DNA of 64,000 nt from an uncultured bacterium (GCA_949299935.1 CASGCE010000034.1:31654-95653); one strand, 5' to 3'. Counted from the first letter of the stretch, positions 37,238 to 46,449 are shown. Numbers and translations: made by a program. Notes: generated by a model from the letters alone, not told the origin.

Positions 37238-37269
37238 AAAAAAGAGGAATCAGATGAGTCCTCTTTTTT
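37238..37269 (+). terminator. Rho-independent terminator after the RHH pair
   Basis: AAAAAAGAGGA (37238-37248) pairs with TCCTCTTTTTT (37259-37269) around a 10-nt loop. It also serves the convergent tuf gene from the other side. Confidence 0.85.
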
Positions 37270-37290
37270 ATACTAAACGTTGAGATAAAA

Positions 37291-38499
37291 CTAAGCAAGA
37301 ATTTTATCAACAACACCAGCACCAACGGTACGACCGCCTTCACGAATAGCGAATCTCATACCTTCTTCAATAGCGACAGGTGCAATCAATTCAACTGTCA
37401 TAACAACGTTATCGCCAGGCATAACCATTTGACCGTCAAATTGGATAGAACCAGTAACGTCAGTTGTTCTGATATAGAATTGAGGTCTGTAACCAGGGAA
37501 GAAAGGAGTATGACGTCCGCCTTCTTCTTTTGTCAAAACGTAGACGTTAGCCGTAAATTTAGTATGCGGATGAATAGTACCCGGTTTAGCAAGTACCTGA
37601 CCGCGTTGAATTTCAGTTTTATCAATACCACGAAGTAAAGCACCGATATTGTCACCGGCTTGACCTTGGTCGAGTTGTTTTCTGAACATTTCAACACCGG
37701 TAACGGTTGTTTTCTTAGTTTCGCCAAGACCAACCAATTCAACTTCGTCACCAACTTTAACGATACCGCGTTCTACACGACCTGTAGCAACAGTACCGCG
37801 TCCAGTAATAGAAAATACGTCTTCAACAGGCATTAAGAACGGTTTATCCAAATCACGTTCCGGAGTTGGGAAGTAAGAATCAACAGCATCCATCAATTCC
37901 CAAATCTTATCAACCCATTTATCAGCACCGCGTTGAACATTCGGGTTAGCCTGAACAGCTTCCAATGCTTTTAAAGCAGAACCGTGGATAAACGGTATAT
38001 TATCGCCATCGAATTCATAAGAAGAAAGAAGTTCTCTAACCTCCATTTCAACCAATTCTAACAATTCAGGATCATCAACCATATCGCACTTATTCAAGAA
38101 AACAACCAAGTTAGGGACGCCAACTTGACGAGCCAACAAGATATGTTCACGAGTTTGAGGCATAGCACCGTCAGTTGCAGCAACAACCAAGATAGCACCA
38201 TCCATCTGAGCGGCACCGGTAATCATGTTTTTAACATAGTCAGCGTGACCCGGGCAGTCGACGTGCGCATAGTGTCTAGCATCTGTTTCATATTCTACGT
38301 GAGCTGTAGAGATAGTAATACCTCTTGCTTTTTCTTCAGGAGCAGCATCAATTTCATCGAATTTTTTTGCTTGAGCCTTACCTGCTGCAGCCATAACACC
38401 TGTAATAGCTGCTGTCAATGTTGTTTTACCGTGGTCAACGTGGCCAATTGTACCGATGTTAACGTGCGGTTTGGTACGTTCGTACTTTTCTCTTGCCAT
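37291..38499 (-). CDS. tuf: Elongation factor Tu
   Basis: GTPase that delivers aminoacyl-tRNA to the ribosome. 402 residues. G1 [11 protein letters not shown]3 DCPGHADY, G4 NKCDMVDD and G5-type GSALKALE are all present, and the three-domain length is normal. It is a single gene here, not in an str operon: rpsL, rpsG and fusA are absent. It has its own promoter (38562) and GGAG ribosome binding site. Confidence 0.99.
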   Translation of the reverse strand: MAREKYERTKPHVNIGTIGHVDHGKTTLTAAITGVMAAAGKAQAKKFDEIDAAPEEKARGITISTAHVEYETDARHYAHVDCPGHADYVKNMITGAAQMDGAILVVAATDGAMPQTREHILLARQVGVPNLVVFLNKCDMVDDPELLELVEMEVRELLSSYEFDGDNIPFIHGSALKALEAVQANPNVQRGADKWVDKIWELMDAVDSYFPTPERDLDKPFLMPVEDVFSITGRGTVATGRVERGIVKVGDEVELVGLGETKKTTVTGVEMFRKQLDQGQAGDNIGALLRGIDKTEIQRGQVLAKPGTIHPHTKFTANVYVLTKEEGGRHTPFFPGYRPQFYIRTTDVTGSIQFDGQMVMPGDNVVMTVELIAPVAIEEGMRFAIREGGRTVGAGVVDKILA

Positions 38500-38561
38500 G
38501 AGATTAATCTCCTTTTTTTCTACTATATACTACTAATTTTTGGTTTTTATGCCATAACATA

Positions 38562-38589
38562 ATAATATTTGCTCAATATTTTTTGTCAA
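38562..38589 (-). promoter_or_regulatory. Promoter of tuf
   Basis: On the minus strand TTGACA (38589-38584) and TATTAT (38567-38562) are 16 nt apart. It is a strong -35 with a good -10, about 60 bp before the tuf ATG. Confidence 0.75.
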
Positions 38590-38655
38590 TAAGGTTACAA
38601 GGATTAGATTTTATCAAACTTTATTGGCTTTTTAATTCTCACAAAATATTACATT

Positions 38656-38686
38656 AAAAAAGAGGCTCAAATGAGCCTCTTTTTTA
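38656..38686. terminator. Rho-independent terminator after nusA
   Basis: AAAAAAGAGGCTC (38656-38668) pairs with GAGCCTCTTTTTT (38673-38685), a perfect 13-bp stem with a 4-nt loop. It isolates nusA from tuf. Confidence 0.9.
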
Positions 38687-38702
38687 GCTTTTTACGACGA
38701 TT

Positions 38703-39944
38703 TTAGATTTCTTCGGAAGATTCATTTTCTTCAACAACTTCTTCTTGCTGCAAATCTTCCTCATCGTATGCCTGTTGATTCATTTCTTCCTCAATTTCCT
38801 GTTGCAGTTCTTCATCGTCAACAACGTTTGAAGCTTCTTCAACTTCTTCATCATCATAGTTATTTTCAAAAGACTGAGCTTCAGCCTTTTCCATCTGGGA
38901 AACACTCTTTATATCTATCTTCCAGCCGGTAAGTTTATGAGCAAGTCTTACATTTTGACCTTCACGACCGATAGCAAGCGAAAGTTGATCATCCGGGACA
39001 ACCACCATAGCTTCATGTGCGTATTCATCATCTGCCATAATATCGACAGAAACAACCCTTGCCGGAGATAAAGCGTTTACGATATATTCAACAGGATCTT
39101 CAGAATATCTTACAATGTCGATTTTTTCATTTTTCAACTCACCGACAATTGTTTGAATACGGCTACCGCGAGGTCCGATACAAGCACCTACGCTGTCAAC
39201 TTCCGGATCATTTGACCAAACGGCAATCTTGGTTCTATAACCTGCTTCGCGTGAAATTGATTTAATTTCAACAATTCCGTCCTCAATTTCAGGAACTTCC
39301 AGTTCAAAAAGTTCTCTAACAATTTCAGCATGAGCGTGAGATACAATAACCTGAGGCAATTTTGTCGTTTCCTTCACGTTTAAAACAAAAACTCTTATTC
39401 TATTACCTGGTTTATAGTATTCACCGGGAATTTGTTCTTTTTGAGGCATAATTGCATCAGTTTTACCAATATTTACGATAACGTTACGATTTTCAACACG
39501 TTGAATTATACCTGTTGTAAGCGTACCTTTTTTATCCATAAATTCTTGTAAAACAAGATTTCTTTCAGCTTCTCTGATTCTTTGTGTTATAACCTGCTTA
39601 GCGGATTGTGCGGCTATACGGCCGAATTGTTCAGGTGTAACTTCGATTTTAACTTCATCATCCAATTCGACATCTTCGTCAATTTCTTTTGCATCAGACA
39701 AAGCAATTTGAGTTTCAGGGTCTTCGACATTTTCAACAACCAATTTTGTGCTGAATACGCCGATTTCGCCTGATTGTTCGTCTAAAATAGCTTCAATATT
39801 AGTAGCTTCCTTGTTGCGCATGTGTTTTTTGTAAGCTGCAACCATTGCATCACAAAGAGAGGCTATCAAAACTTCTTTTGAAATACCTCTTTCTCTTTCT
39901 AATTGTTCACAAGCTTCAAATAACGCTGTTCCAATTTTAATCAT
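38703..39944 (-). CDS. nusA: Transcription termination/antitermination factor NusA
   Basis: RNA polymerase-bound factor that affects pausing, termination and antitermination. 413 residues: N-terminal domain (about 1-125), an S1 domain (about 135-200, TGIIQRVENRNVIVNIGKT), two KH domains (EIKSISREAGYRTKIAVWS, VGACIGPRGSRIQTIV, LSLAIGREGQNVRLAHKL) and a long acidic tail of Glu/Asp repeats of unknown purpose. It follows rimP in the usual pair. No rbfA or infB follows here. Confidence 0.96.
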   Translation of the reverse strand: MIKIGTALFEACEQLERERGISKEVLIASLCDAMVAAYKKHMRNKEATNIEAILDEQSGEIGVFSTKLVVENVEDPETQIALSDAKEIDEDVELDDEVKIEVTPEQFGRIAAQSAKQVITQRIREAERNLVLQEFMDKKGTLTTGIIQRVENRNVIVNIGKTDAIMPQKEQIPGEYYKPGNRIRVFVLNVKETTKLPQVIVSHAHAEIVRELFELEVPEIEDGIVEIKSISREAGYRTKIAVWSNDPEVDSVGACIGPRGSRIQTIVGELKNEKIDIVRYSEDPVEYIVNALSPARVVSVDIMADDEYAHEAMVVVPDDQLSLAIGREGQNVRLAHKLTGWKIDIKSVSQMEKAEAQSFENNYDDEEVEEASNVVDDEELQQEIEEEMNQQAYDEEDLQQEEVVEENESSEEI

Positions 39945-39967
39945 TTTTATCTTCCTTTCATATTTTA

Positions 39968-40453
39968 TTAGTCAATATATAATTTTGCAGACTGAATATT
40001 TTCTTTTGGTATAAGAAGTTCTTCACCATCATCAAACCTGAAAAACTTCAATCCGATATTTGTGTCATAATCAAGAATTTCGCCTTTGAAAACCTTTTCA
40101 GTTTCACCTTCCAACGGATTTTTAAGTTTTATACTGACTCTTTTACCTTTAAAAATGACAAATTCTTTTTCTGACTTAAATTTTCTCTCCAATCCGGGAG
40201 ATGATACCTCTAAATAGTATTTAACAGGAATAATTTCATCTAAAAAATCACTTAGGCTTCTTGTTACATTTTCACAATCATCCAAAGTTATGTCCTTTTC
40301 TTTAGAATAAAGAAAAATCCTTAAAAACCACCTGTGATTTTCCTTAGAAAAATCAATCTCAATTGGTATTGTATTATAACGCATGGCGGTATTTTCAATT
40401 AACGGAGTAATTTTTTCAATAATTTCATGCCTGTTAATATCCTGTTTTGCCAT
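39968..40453 (-). CDS. rimP: Ribosome maturation factor RimP
   Basis: Assists 30S subunit assembly. 161 residues in two domains: the N-terminal alpha/beta module (EIDFSKENHRWFLRIFLYS, DCENVTRSLSDFLD, YYLEVSSPGLERKF) and a C-terminal SH3-like beta barrel. The LEVSSPG element is diagnostic. It precedes nusA by 23 bp, the standard operon order. Transcription starts at the promoter at 40531, leaving a hairpin leader. Confidence 0.95.
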   Translation of the reverse strand: MAKQDINRHEIIEKITPLIENTAMRYNTIPIEIDFSKENHRWFLRIFLYSKEKDITLDDCENVTRSLSDFLDEIIPVKYYLEVSSPGLERKFKSEKEFVIFKGKRVSIKLKNPLEGETEKVFKGEILDYDTNIGLKFFRFDDGEELLIPKENIQSAKLYID

Positions 40454-40474
40454 AGTAACACACTACCTTTCTTG

Positions 40475-40512
40475 AAAGAAAGAGAACGGGGGTTCCCGTT
40501 CTCTTTTCTTTG
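40475..40512 (-). promoter_or_regulatory. Leader hairpin of rimP-nusA
   Basis: AGAGAACGGG (40481-40490) pairs with CCCGTTCTCT (40495-40504), 10 perfect bp around GGTT, and flanking A/T runs extend it. It lies between the promoter (40531) and rimP (40453), so it is in the 5' leader. It could be a terminator of the upstream coiled-coil gene or an attenuator of rimP-nusA. Confidence 0.6.
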
Positions 40513-40530
40513 CAATACTGCTATAGACAC

Positions 40531-40559
40531 ATTATAATATAGTAAATCATATTTGTAAA
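40531..40559 (-). promoter_or_regulatory. Promoter of rimP-nusA
   Basis: On the minus strand TTTACA (40559-40554) and TATAAT (40536-40531) are 17 nt apart, a near-consensus core. Confidence 0.7.
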
Positions 40560-40629
40560 GTTTTTCTTAACTTATATTTATAAAGCATCTTTTAGAGCAC
40601 TTTCATCCTCGTAAAATTCCCCGAGGTAC

Positions 40630-42291
40630 TCAAAACCAGGGCCGTAGTGTCCTGAAATATCTGCTTGACTTTGGTTGTAATTTGAGTGATAAATTATATG
40701 ATGAAAAACCTTTCATCATAGCTTCGTCTATGGCCTCTTGTTTATAATCAGTAGAACTAACAACCTTCGAATTACCAACATTAACACCATCTGGCATATC
40801 TGGTAATGTTATAGCTGAAGTCAATTCACCATAATTCATGGCTTTATTAAGATTTTGCAATGTGTAAGTTCTGTTTTTGCTATCAGTAAAACTTTCTGCA
40901 CCTGCTGAAGATAATGAACTTGTTAAATTTTTCAATTCAGAGTACAAGCTATCTCTTTCCTGTATTAACTGATTATATTTTGCCAAGCGTTTTTGATCAG
41001 CCTTATTTGCCTTATTCTGATTTCTGTCCTTTAACGAATCAATTTCCTTGGTTATTTTATCAATAGAATCCATTGTCTTTTTGAGTTGTTCATCTTGAGA
41101 CTTAGCCAAATCATATTTTTTGTCTTTAACTTCATCTTCAAATTCTTTCATATCCTCAATTTCAGTCTTTTTAGCTTGTAATTCCTTAATAGCTTCACCG
41201 CATTTCTTTTCTATTTCACCTAAAGCTTTTGTTGCAGCATCCAAATTAGCCTTGTCTGCTTCGAGCTTCTCTTTCTTTTCAGTCAATTCATTTATTTGTG
41301 TTTCTAATTGAGATATTTGCTGATCAATAGCACTCGTATCTTGTCCTGTAACAGCCAACTGTGCCTTTTGAGCTTCCAATCCTGTTTTCTGTTCAGTTGC
41401 AGTATCTATGCTAATCTGAGTAGCATTGATTTGTTGACCAATTATACCACTCTGTTCTGAAACACTTGCCTTTGCTTTTGGTAACTCTGTTGTTTGGAAA
41501 TTAGTGACATTATTAATGTCACTATCAACCGTTTTCATAGAAGCTTCCAAATCATTTGCATCTAAAGAACTTAATTCCAATGCACTAGTATCAAGTGTTA
41601 CGACAGCCTTTTCAAGACCAGCCTTGACATCATCACCTGAAAGCATTTCTTGAATATCGGAACTAATATCTAAATCTTTATAACTTGAATCCAAATTTGC
41701 TTTTTTGGATTCTGCTTTATCTTCCAAGGCCTTAATATCACTAAATGAACCGGTAGAAGATAAGCCGCCAGTCAAAGTAGTTGCAGTAGGCAAACCAGCT
41801 CCTGATGTCACACCTGTCATTGTAGCAGGAGAAGCACCACCAGCAACTTGGCCGGCAGCAACATTACTATTACCGTTAAAGACTCCTATTTGATTCAATA
41901 ATCCGAATACACCCTGAGCAGCCTGCATACCAAGCTGAACACCCATGGCTGCCTTCATCGCACTATCCATACCACCAGTATTGTATGAATACGGATTTAC
42001 ATAAGTATTTCTGGTTGAATAAATCCCTGCGTACCTGTTAGCTTCTGCTCGCATACGGGCGTATTTGTTAATATTATTCGTTACATTATCATATGGATTA
42101 AATCCGCGCTGAGCACCAACCCAACCATTTCCGTATGACCTGCCGCCTAAAGGCCTTGTGAATACGCTAACTCTTTGCATATTCCTAAGCTGACCGGCTC
42201 TTACTTTCAAAAAACCTGCATTAAAAGATGCTGCACCATTTCGTAAATCGGTCAACGATATTCTGTTTTTAGGAACACCGGGTAAAGTCAT
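40630..42291 (-). CDS. Large coiled-coil hypothetical protein
   Basis: 553 residues. An aromatic, Gly/Asn/Tyr-rich N-terminal part (NNINKYARMRAEANRYAG) gives way to an Ala/Gly/Thr linker and, from about 190 on, a long coiled coil with repeated KAxLD and EKKEKLEADK stretches, ending in a basic tail (KLQPKSSRYFRTLRPWF). No signal peptide or enzymatic motif. It lies upstream of rimP on the same strand but behind a separate promoter. It is probably structural; it is not recognised. Confidence 0.7.
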   Translation of the reverse strand: MTLPGVPKNRISLTDLRNGAASFNAGFLKVRAGQLRNMQRVSVFTRPLGGRSYGNGWVGAQRGFNPYDNVTNNINKYARMRAEANRYAGIYSTRNTYVNPYSYNTGGMDSAMKAAMGVQLGMQAAQGVFGLLNQIGVFNGNSNVAAGQVAGGASPATMTGVTSGAGLPTATTLTGGLSSTGSFSDIKALEDKAESKKANLDSSYKDLDISSDIQEMLSGDDVKAGLEKAVVTLDTSALELSSLDANDLEASMKTVDSDINNVTNFQTTELPKAKASVSEQSGIIGQQINATQISIDTATEQKTGLEAQKAQLAVTGQDTSAIDQQISQLETQINELTEKKEKLEADKANLDAATKALGEIEKKCGEAIKELQAKKTEIEDMKEFEDEVKDKKYDLAKSQDEQLKKTMDSIDKITKEIDSLKDRNQNKANKADQKRLAKYNQLIQERDSLYSELKNLTSSLSSAGAESFTDSKNRTYTLQNLNKAMNYGELTSAITLPDMPDGVNVGNSKVVSSTDYKQEAIDEAMMKGFSSYNLSLKLQPKSSRYFRTLRPWF

Positions 42292-42874
42292 AACTCGCTC
42301 TCTCGTTTTTAATACCTTAAATATATAAAAACTTGAGATGTCCTCCTATTGCATATATATATATTATTTGTTACAAAAGTTAACATGTTAAAATCCATGC
42401 GGGACATGGATTTTGGCTATTTCGACCATAAATTTACTATTCCCGCTTTGAACAACTTTGTTACAAAAATGTTAATTTTTTTTTACATGACTGAAATGTT
42501 CCTTCCGCTACGCTCAAGACTTCTTTCAAGATTTGCAATAGTTTTTTAAGATTGATTAAGAATTACTTTGTAAATTTTTTGGGAAATTTTCTTTCCAACC
42601 GAAAGCTACCACAATTGCCACTTTTTGGATTTGTTAAAAAATATTATGTAAAGACTTTGGCATGGACAATCGAAAAACTATTTATTTTTTTTGAATTTAT
42701 CCTATTATGAAAGTACAAATCTTGGGAATGGGGATTTGGGAAGTTTACGGAAACAAAAAGGGGTTTGGTTTCTATTTACTCCACAATTAATCCATCCAAA
42801 GAACGATTAAATCCGTTGTAAAATCGTTTAAAATATGGATAGAAATTTATAGTCTTTAAATTTTGGAGGTTAGA
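42292..42874. other. Noncoding stretch of about 580 bp with a perfect hairpin
   Basis: No credible gene. A perfect 10-bp hairpin lies at 42390-42414 (AAAATCCATG / CATGGATTTT, loop CGGGA). Otherwise AT-rich with a few G-runs near 42720-42770. The last part provides the GGAGG ribosome binding site for the GTG start of the second btuR. The hairpin could be a terminator or part of an unannotated RNA. Confidence 0.5.
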
Positions 42875-43408
42875 GTGTTACAACACGGGTACATACAAAT
42901 TTATACGGGAGATGGCAAAGGTAAGACTACTGCATCATTGGGGTTGGCTTTGAGAGCCTTGGGACACGGCTGGAAGGTCTTGATAATCCAGTTTACTAAA
43001 GGCGATAGCGCAACTTCTTATGGCGAAATTGTTTCGTCATCAAAATTTTTGCCGAACCTTGATGTGGTTCAATTTGGCATGGATAGAGTCTGCTATTCCC
43101 ATAATGTTTGTATGGAAGATTATAAAGAAGCTAAAAGGGGTTGGGAATTCGCAAAAAAAGCAATCCAATCCGGTGAATACCAATTGATAATTCTTGATGA
43201 AATTAATATCTGCACTGCTATGAATATGATTAAAGTTTCTGAGGTAAAAGATGCCCTTTTGCATAAACCCGATAACTTGGAAATTGTCTTGACAGGCAGA
43301 TATGCACACCCTGAATTGAAAGCTATGGCACATTTGGTTACTGAAATGAAACCCATTAAACATTACTTTGACATCGGTGTTATGGCAAGACAGGGTATTG
43401 AATATTAA
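42875..43408 (+). CDS. btuR: Cob(I)alamin adenosyltransferase (BtuR/CobA type), copy 2
   Basis: 177 residues from GTG 42875, five bases after GGAGG; a TTG further up is an alternative. Closely related to the copy at 35073: P-loop GDGKGKTTASLGLALRALG, LIILDEINICTAMN, EIVLTGRYAHPELK, KHYFDIGVMARQGIEY. The two copies share length and motifs but differ in several positions, so this is not a fresh duplication. Either salvage in duplicate or a corrinoid with another lower ligand is possible. Confidence 0.92.
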   Translation: MLQHGYIQIYTGDGKGKTTASLGLALRALGHGWKVLIIQFTKGDSATSYGEIVSSSKFLPNLDVVQFGMDRVCYSHNVCMEDYKEAKRGWEFAKKAIQSGEYQLIILDEINICTAMNMIKVSEVKDALLHKPDNLEIVLTGRYAHPELKAMAHLVTEMKPIKHYFDIGVMARQGIEY

Positions 43409-43621
43409 TCGAATACCTCATTAAACCTCAAAAGAATTCTCATCTTTGACTTGTAGTTTTCTTATGCGGTTTTGTGTGCCGTTGTCTTATAACCTATTTT
43501 CTAAATATCTATTTAGGTTCACAATGAATATTCTTACTGCGGCATAACTTGTGTATAACTTGTGCGAAAATTACTTATAAAAATCTTAAAGCTGGGGTTT
43601 TTTACAAAAGTACAAAAATGT

Positions 43622-43792
43622 TTGCATAAAGGTATGTTTGTAATATTATTATGATGGTTATACTAGTCCGATAGGTTCGCCCTAGTCCGAGTAAAACTCT
43701 AACAGAATTGCAGGCATTTGCCGCAAAATCTAACCTGACGGATGGGACAGTTTAGCCCGTAGTACAATACATTAAACATAAGGAGAAAACCG
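43622..43792 (+). promoter_or_regulatory. rpsB promoter and long structured 5' leader
   Basis: TTGCAT (43622-43627) and TATTAT (43644-43649), 16 nt apart, start a leader of about 135 nt before rpsB. The leader has the direct repeat CTAGTCCGA twice in 43670-43692, the hairpin AGGCATTTGCC at about 43712, and a GGG/CCC pair. Such structure suggests autoregulation by S2, as in other rpsB leaders, but that is inference. The 43409-43621 part is AT-rich and empty. Confidence 0.5.
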
Positions 43793-44578
43793 ATGCCAGT
43801 AGCATCTATGATTGAACTTTTAGAAGCCGGTGTTCATTTCGGACACCAAACACAAAGATGGAACCCTAAAATGAAACCGTATATTTACGGCGCAAGAAAC
43901 GGTATTTACGTTCTTGACCTGCGTAAGACTACAGACTTGCTGGATGAAGCATACGCAGTGGTAAGAGAATTTGCAGCACGCAATAAAAATATCTTGTTCG
44001 TGGGAACAAAAAAACAGGCTGCAGAAGTTGTCGCTGAAGAAGCAACAAGAGCAGGCGCTTATTATATTAACAGAAGATGGCTTGGCGGTATGTTGACTAA
44101 CTTTGATACCATACGTTCAAGAGTTAACAAATTAAGAGAAATTGAAGATTTCATATCTTCAGGACACGCCGATAAACTTCCTAAAAAAGAAATCGCTCAA
44201 CTTAACAGACAATTGGGCAAGTTGAGTAAAACTTTGGGCGGAATTAAAGATATGAGAGGATTGCCTGATTTAATTTTCATCGTTGATCAGAAAAAAGAAG
44301 ATATCGCTATTAAAGAAGCCAACAAACTAGGTATTCCCGTAATTTGTTTAGCCGATACAAACGCTGACCCTGATGGAATTAACTATATAATACCGGGAAA
44401 TGACGACGCTATAAGATCAATTAAATTGATTACTTCAAAATTAGCAGACGCCGTCTTGGAAGGAAAACAATTGAGAGAAAATAACGCAAACCAAAAAGCT
44501 AAAATTGAAGAAATTAAAGCCGAAGATGCAGGCGTTCCGGTTGAAAAAGCAAAAGCTGAAACTGCTGATGCCGAATAA
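43793..44578 (+). CDS. rpsB: 30S ribosomal protein S2
   Basis: 261 residues with the family signature [20 protein letters not shown] near the N-terminus, [12 protein letters not shown], and [20 protein letters not shown]. The C-terminal tail is Ala/Glu/Lys-rich. AAGGAG precedes the ATG. It is followed by tsf across a terminator-like hairpin. Confidence 0.98.
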   Translation: MPVASMIELLEAGVHFGHQTQRWNPKMKPYIYGARNGIYVLDLRKTTDLLDEAYAVVREFAARNKNILFVGTKKQAAEVVAEEATRAGAYYINRRWLGGMLTNFDTIRSRVNKLREIEDFISSGHADKLPKKEIAQLNRQLGKLSKTLGGIKDMRGLPDLIFIVDQKKEDIAIKEANKLGIPVICLADTNADPDGINYIIPGNDDAIRSIKLITSKLADAVLEGKQLRENNANQKAKIEEIKAEDAGVPVEKAKAETADAE

Positions 44579-44595
44579 TTTTATGTAAAAATTTG

Positions 44596-44627
44596 ACCAC
44601 AGGCGGGATTTTTGCCTGTGGTTTTTA
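44596..44627 (+). terminator. Intercistronic terminator/attenuator between rpsB and tsf
   Basis: ACCACAGGC (44596-44604) pairs with GCCTGTGGT (44614-44622), followed by TTTTT. It would partly stop transcription and lower tsf against rpsB. Confidence 0.8.
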
Positions 44628-44647
44628 TGAAAAAAGGAGAAAATTAA

Positions 44648-45511
44648 ATGAATATTACAGCACAAATGGTAAAAGAACTCCGCGACAAAACAGGTGCAGG
44701 CATGATGGATGCAAAAAAAGCATTGGTCGAAGTTGACGGTGATATGGAAAAAGCTATGGAGGTGCTCCGCCAAAAAGGTATGGCTTCTGCTGATAAAAAA
44801 ATGGGCAGAATAGCTGCAGAAGGCTTGGTAGCATCTTATGTTGACGACAAAGTTGGTGCTATGGTCGAAGTTAACTGCGAAACAGACTTCGTGGCTAAAA
44901 ATGCAGAATTTAAAGAACTTTCAAATTGCTTGGCAAAAGCAGTTGCAGAATCAAACCCTACTGATGTAGATACTTTTGTAAGTTCAACTTGCCCCAAATG
45001 CGGTAAAACAATTTCTGACGTTATTAAAGAAAAAATTGCGTCTATAGGTGAAAAAATTACTTTCAGAAGATTTGTACGCTATGAAGGTAATGTTGCAACA
45101 TATATCCACAACGGCAAAATCGGTGTTCTATTAAATACTGATAAAAAAGATGATGAATTGATGAATGATATTTGCTTACACATTGCATCAAATGCTCCCG
45201 AATTCATTTCAAGAGAAGAAATCCCGCAATCAGTTATTGATGAAGAAACAAGAATTGAAATGGGCAAAGAGGATATCCAAAACAAACCTGAAAATATAAG
45301 AGGTAAAATTGTTGAAGGTCGTGTAAATAAACTTATGGCTTCACGTGTACTTCTTGAACAGCCGTTTGTCAAAAACCCTGATATTACAATTCAACAATTA
45401 ATTGAAGGCAAAATGACAATCAAAGCTTTTACAAGATACACTCTTGGCGAAGGTCTTGAAAAACGTCAGGACAACTTCGCTGAAGAAGTTATGAACCAAA
45501 TGAAAGGTTAA
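44648..45511 (+). CDS. tsf: Elongation factor Ts
   Basis: GDP/GTP exchange factor for EF-Tu. 287 residues. The UBA-like N-terminal motif RDKTGAGMMDAKKALVEVDG and VEVNCETDFVAKNAEF are diagnostic. Odd: Cys115 and Cys118 in TCPKCGKT lie in a loop where most EF-Ts lack a CxxC pair; a lone CxxC may not bind metal. AAAGGAG precedes the ATG. A strong terminator follows the gene. Confidence 0.97.
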   Translation: MNITAQMVKELRDKTGAGMMDAKKALVEVDGDMEKAMEVLRQKGMASADKKMGRIAAEGLVASYVDDKVGAMVEVNCETDFVAKNAEFKELSNCLAKAVAESNPTDVDTFVSSTCPKCGKTISDVIKEKIASIGEKITFRRFVRYEGNVATYIHNGKIGVLLNTDKKDDELMNDICLHIASNAPEFISREEIPQSVIDEETRIEMGKEDIQNKPENIRGKIVEGRVNKLMASRVLLEQPFVKNPDITIQQLIEGKMTIKAFTRYTLGEGLEKRQDNFAEEVMNQMKG

Positions 45512-45529
45512 TAAAACTAAAATTATATT

Positions 45530-45562
45530 AAAAAAGCGGCAGCTAAAGGCTGCCGCTTTTTT
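45530..45562. terminator. Rho-independent terminator after tsf
   Basis: AAAAAAGCGGCAGC (45530-45543) pairs with GCTGCCGCTTTTTT (45549-45562) around TAAAG; a perfect 14-bp stem. Confidence 0.95.
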
Positions 45563-45599
45563 GTATACACAATATTTATTACCAGAATATTCTACGATT

Positions 45600-45822
45600 T
45601 TAAACCATCGGTGAGTGCTATGCGTACAGCAGCAACTTTTAATGTCAAAAGTTGCACAAAACCAACGCACGCTGCGCATTCACCATTGCAGAATTATTAT
45701 TGAACTGCGCAGTTGGCTTCAGGCACGAGCGAGCAGAGGCCGGAGGCCTACGGAAAACTACGCCAAAGAAATACCGTTTAATGCGAGTGAATATGAAATC
45801 GCGGAGAATGATTCTGACTTAT
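45600..45822 (+). other. GC-rich segment with pilin-signature fragment
   Basis: About 220 bp markedly richer in G and C than its surroundings (for example GGCCGGAGGCCTACGG). In one frame from 45652 it reads ARCAFTIAELLLNCAVGF, containing FTIAELL, the prepilin signature, then GC-rich residues (RHERAEAGGLRK). Probably a remnant of a pilin gene start joined to foreign or repetitive sequence; no full gene is present. Confidence 0.4.
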
Positions 45823-46449
45823 CTATTCTTCAATAGTATATTCATAATTAGGTTCGTCTTTTTTCGCTTCTTCATCTTTCGATTTGAAACTCATGATGAA
45901 AATCTGGTCTTTTTTAATTTCCATTTCTTTGCCTTTGTTTGCATAAGATAAAGGAGTACTTTCATAAAGCGAAACAGCGGCAGACTTTGCTCTGTTGCCT
46001 TGTTCATTTTTGACGGCACCCTCAACTATTGCAAAACCCGGACCGAAAAAGCCATCAGCAAGCTTGTTACCTACAATAACAGCTCCTTGTTTGGCTATAG
46101 CACCTGCATTTACTCCGCTGAGTACACTGTATTTCCCTTCAATATGATTTGTTATCTCAAAACTTTGTTTTTTCCCCGCATCGTAGAATTTTACAGGAAC
46201 AAACGTAAATGTAGCATCTCTTTTTAACCTTTTAGGATCAGTAACATCAACTATCTTACCTTCTATAGTGCTGCCTGCAGTTACAGGATAATCACCTGCA
46301 GTAACAAAATCTTCCAATACCTTTACAGTCCACGTTTCAGGCGGATCTGCCGTTGTAAAATCTGACATTGCCTGTACTTTTACATTTTTTGCCATAACCG
46401 GTGTCATAGTTATAATAAATATACCTAATATCAAAGCTATTTTTTTCAT
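45823..46449 (-). CDS. Secreted hypothetical protein
   Basis: 208 residues with a signal peptide at 1-20 (cleavage after VMA). The mature part is beta-rich: a repeated A-G-x-T/S pattern (PVTAGSTIEGKIVDVTDPKR, FTFVPVKFYDAGK), then GNKLADGFFGPGFAIVEGAVK. The organisation resembles the protein at 55696. It begins nine bases downstream of the end of uvrA. Function unknown. Confidence 0.75.
   Translation of the reverse strand: MKKIALILGIFIITMTPVMAKNVKVQAMSDFTTADPPETWTVKVLEDFVTAGDYPVTAGSTIEGKIVDVTDPKRLKRDATFTFVPVKFYDAGKKQSFEITNHIEGKYSVLSGVNAGAIAKQGAVIVGNKLADGFFGPGFAIVEGAVKNEQGNRAKSAAVSLYESTPLSYANKGKEMEIKKDQIFIMSFKSKDEEAKKDEPNYEYTIEE

Noticed and set aside
38125..38562. Open frame antisense to tuf
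   Set aside because: It is a codon-bias shadow of EF-Tu and has no start signal.
40475..40512. Simple terminator of the 40630 gene
   Set aside because: The promoter at 40531 lies between that gene and the hairpin, so the hairpin is in the rimP leader; a double role cannot be excluded.
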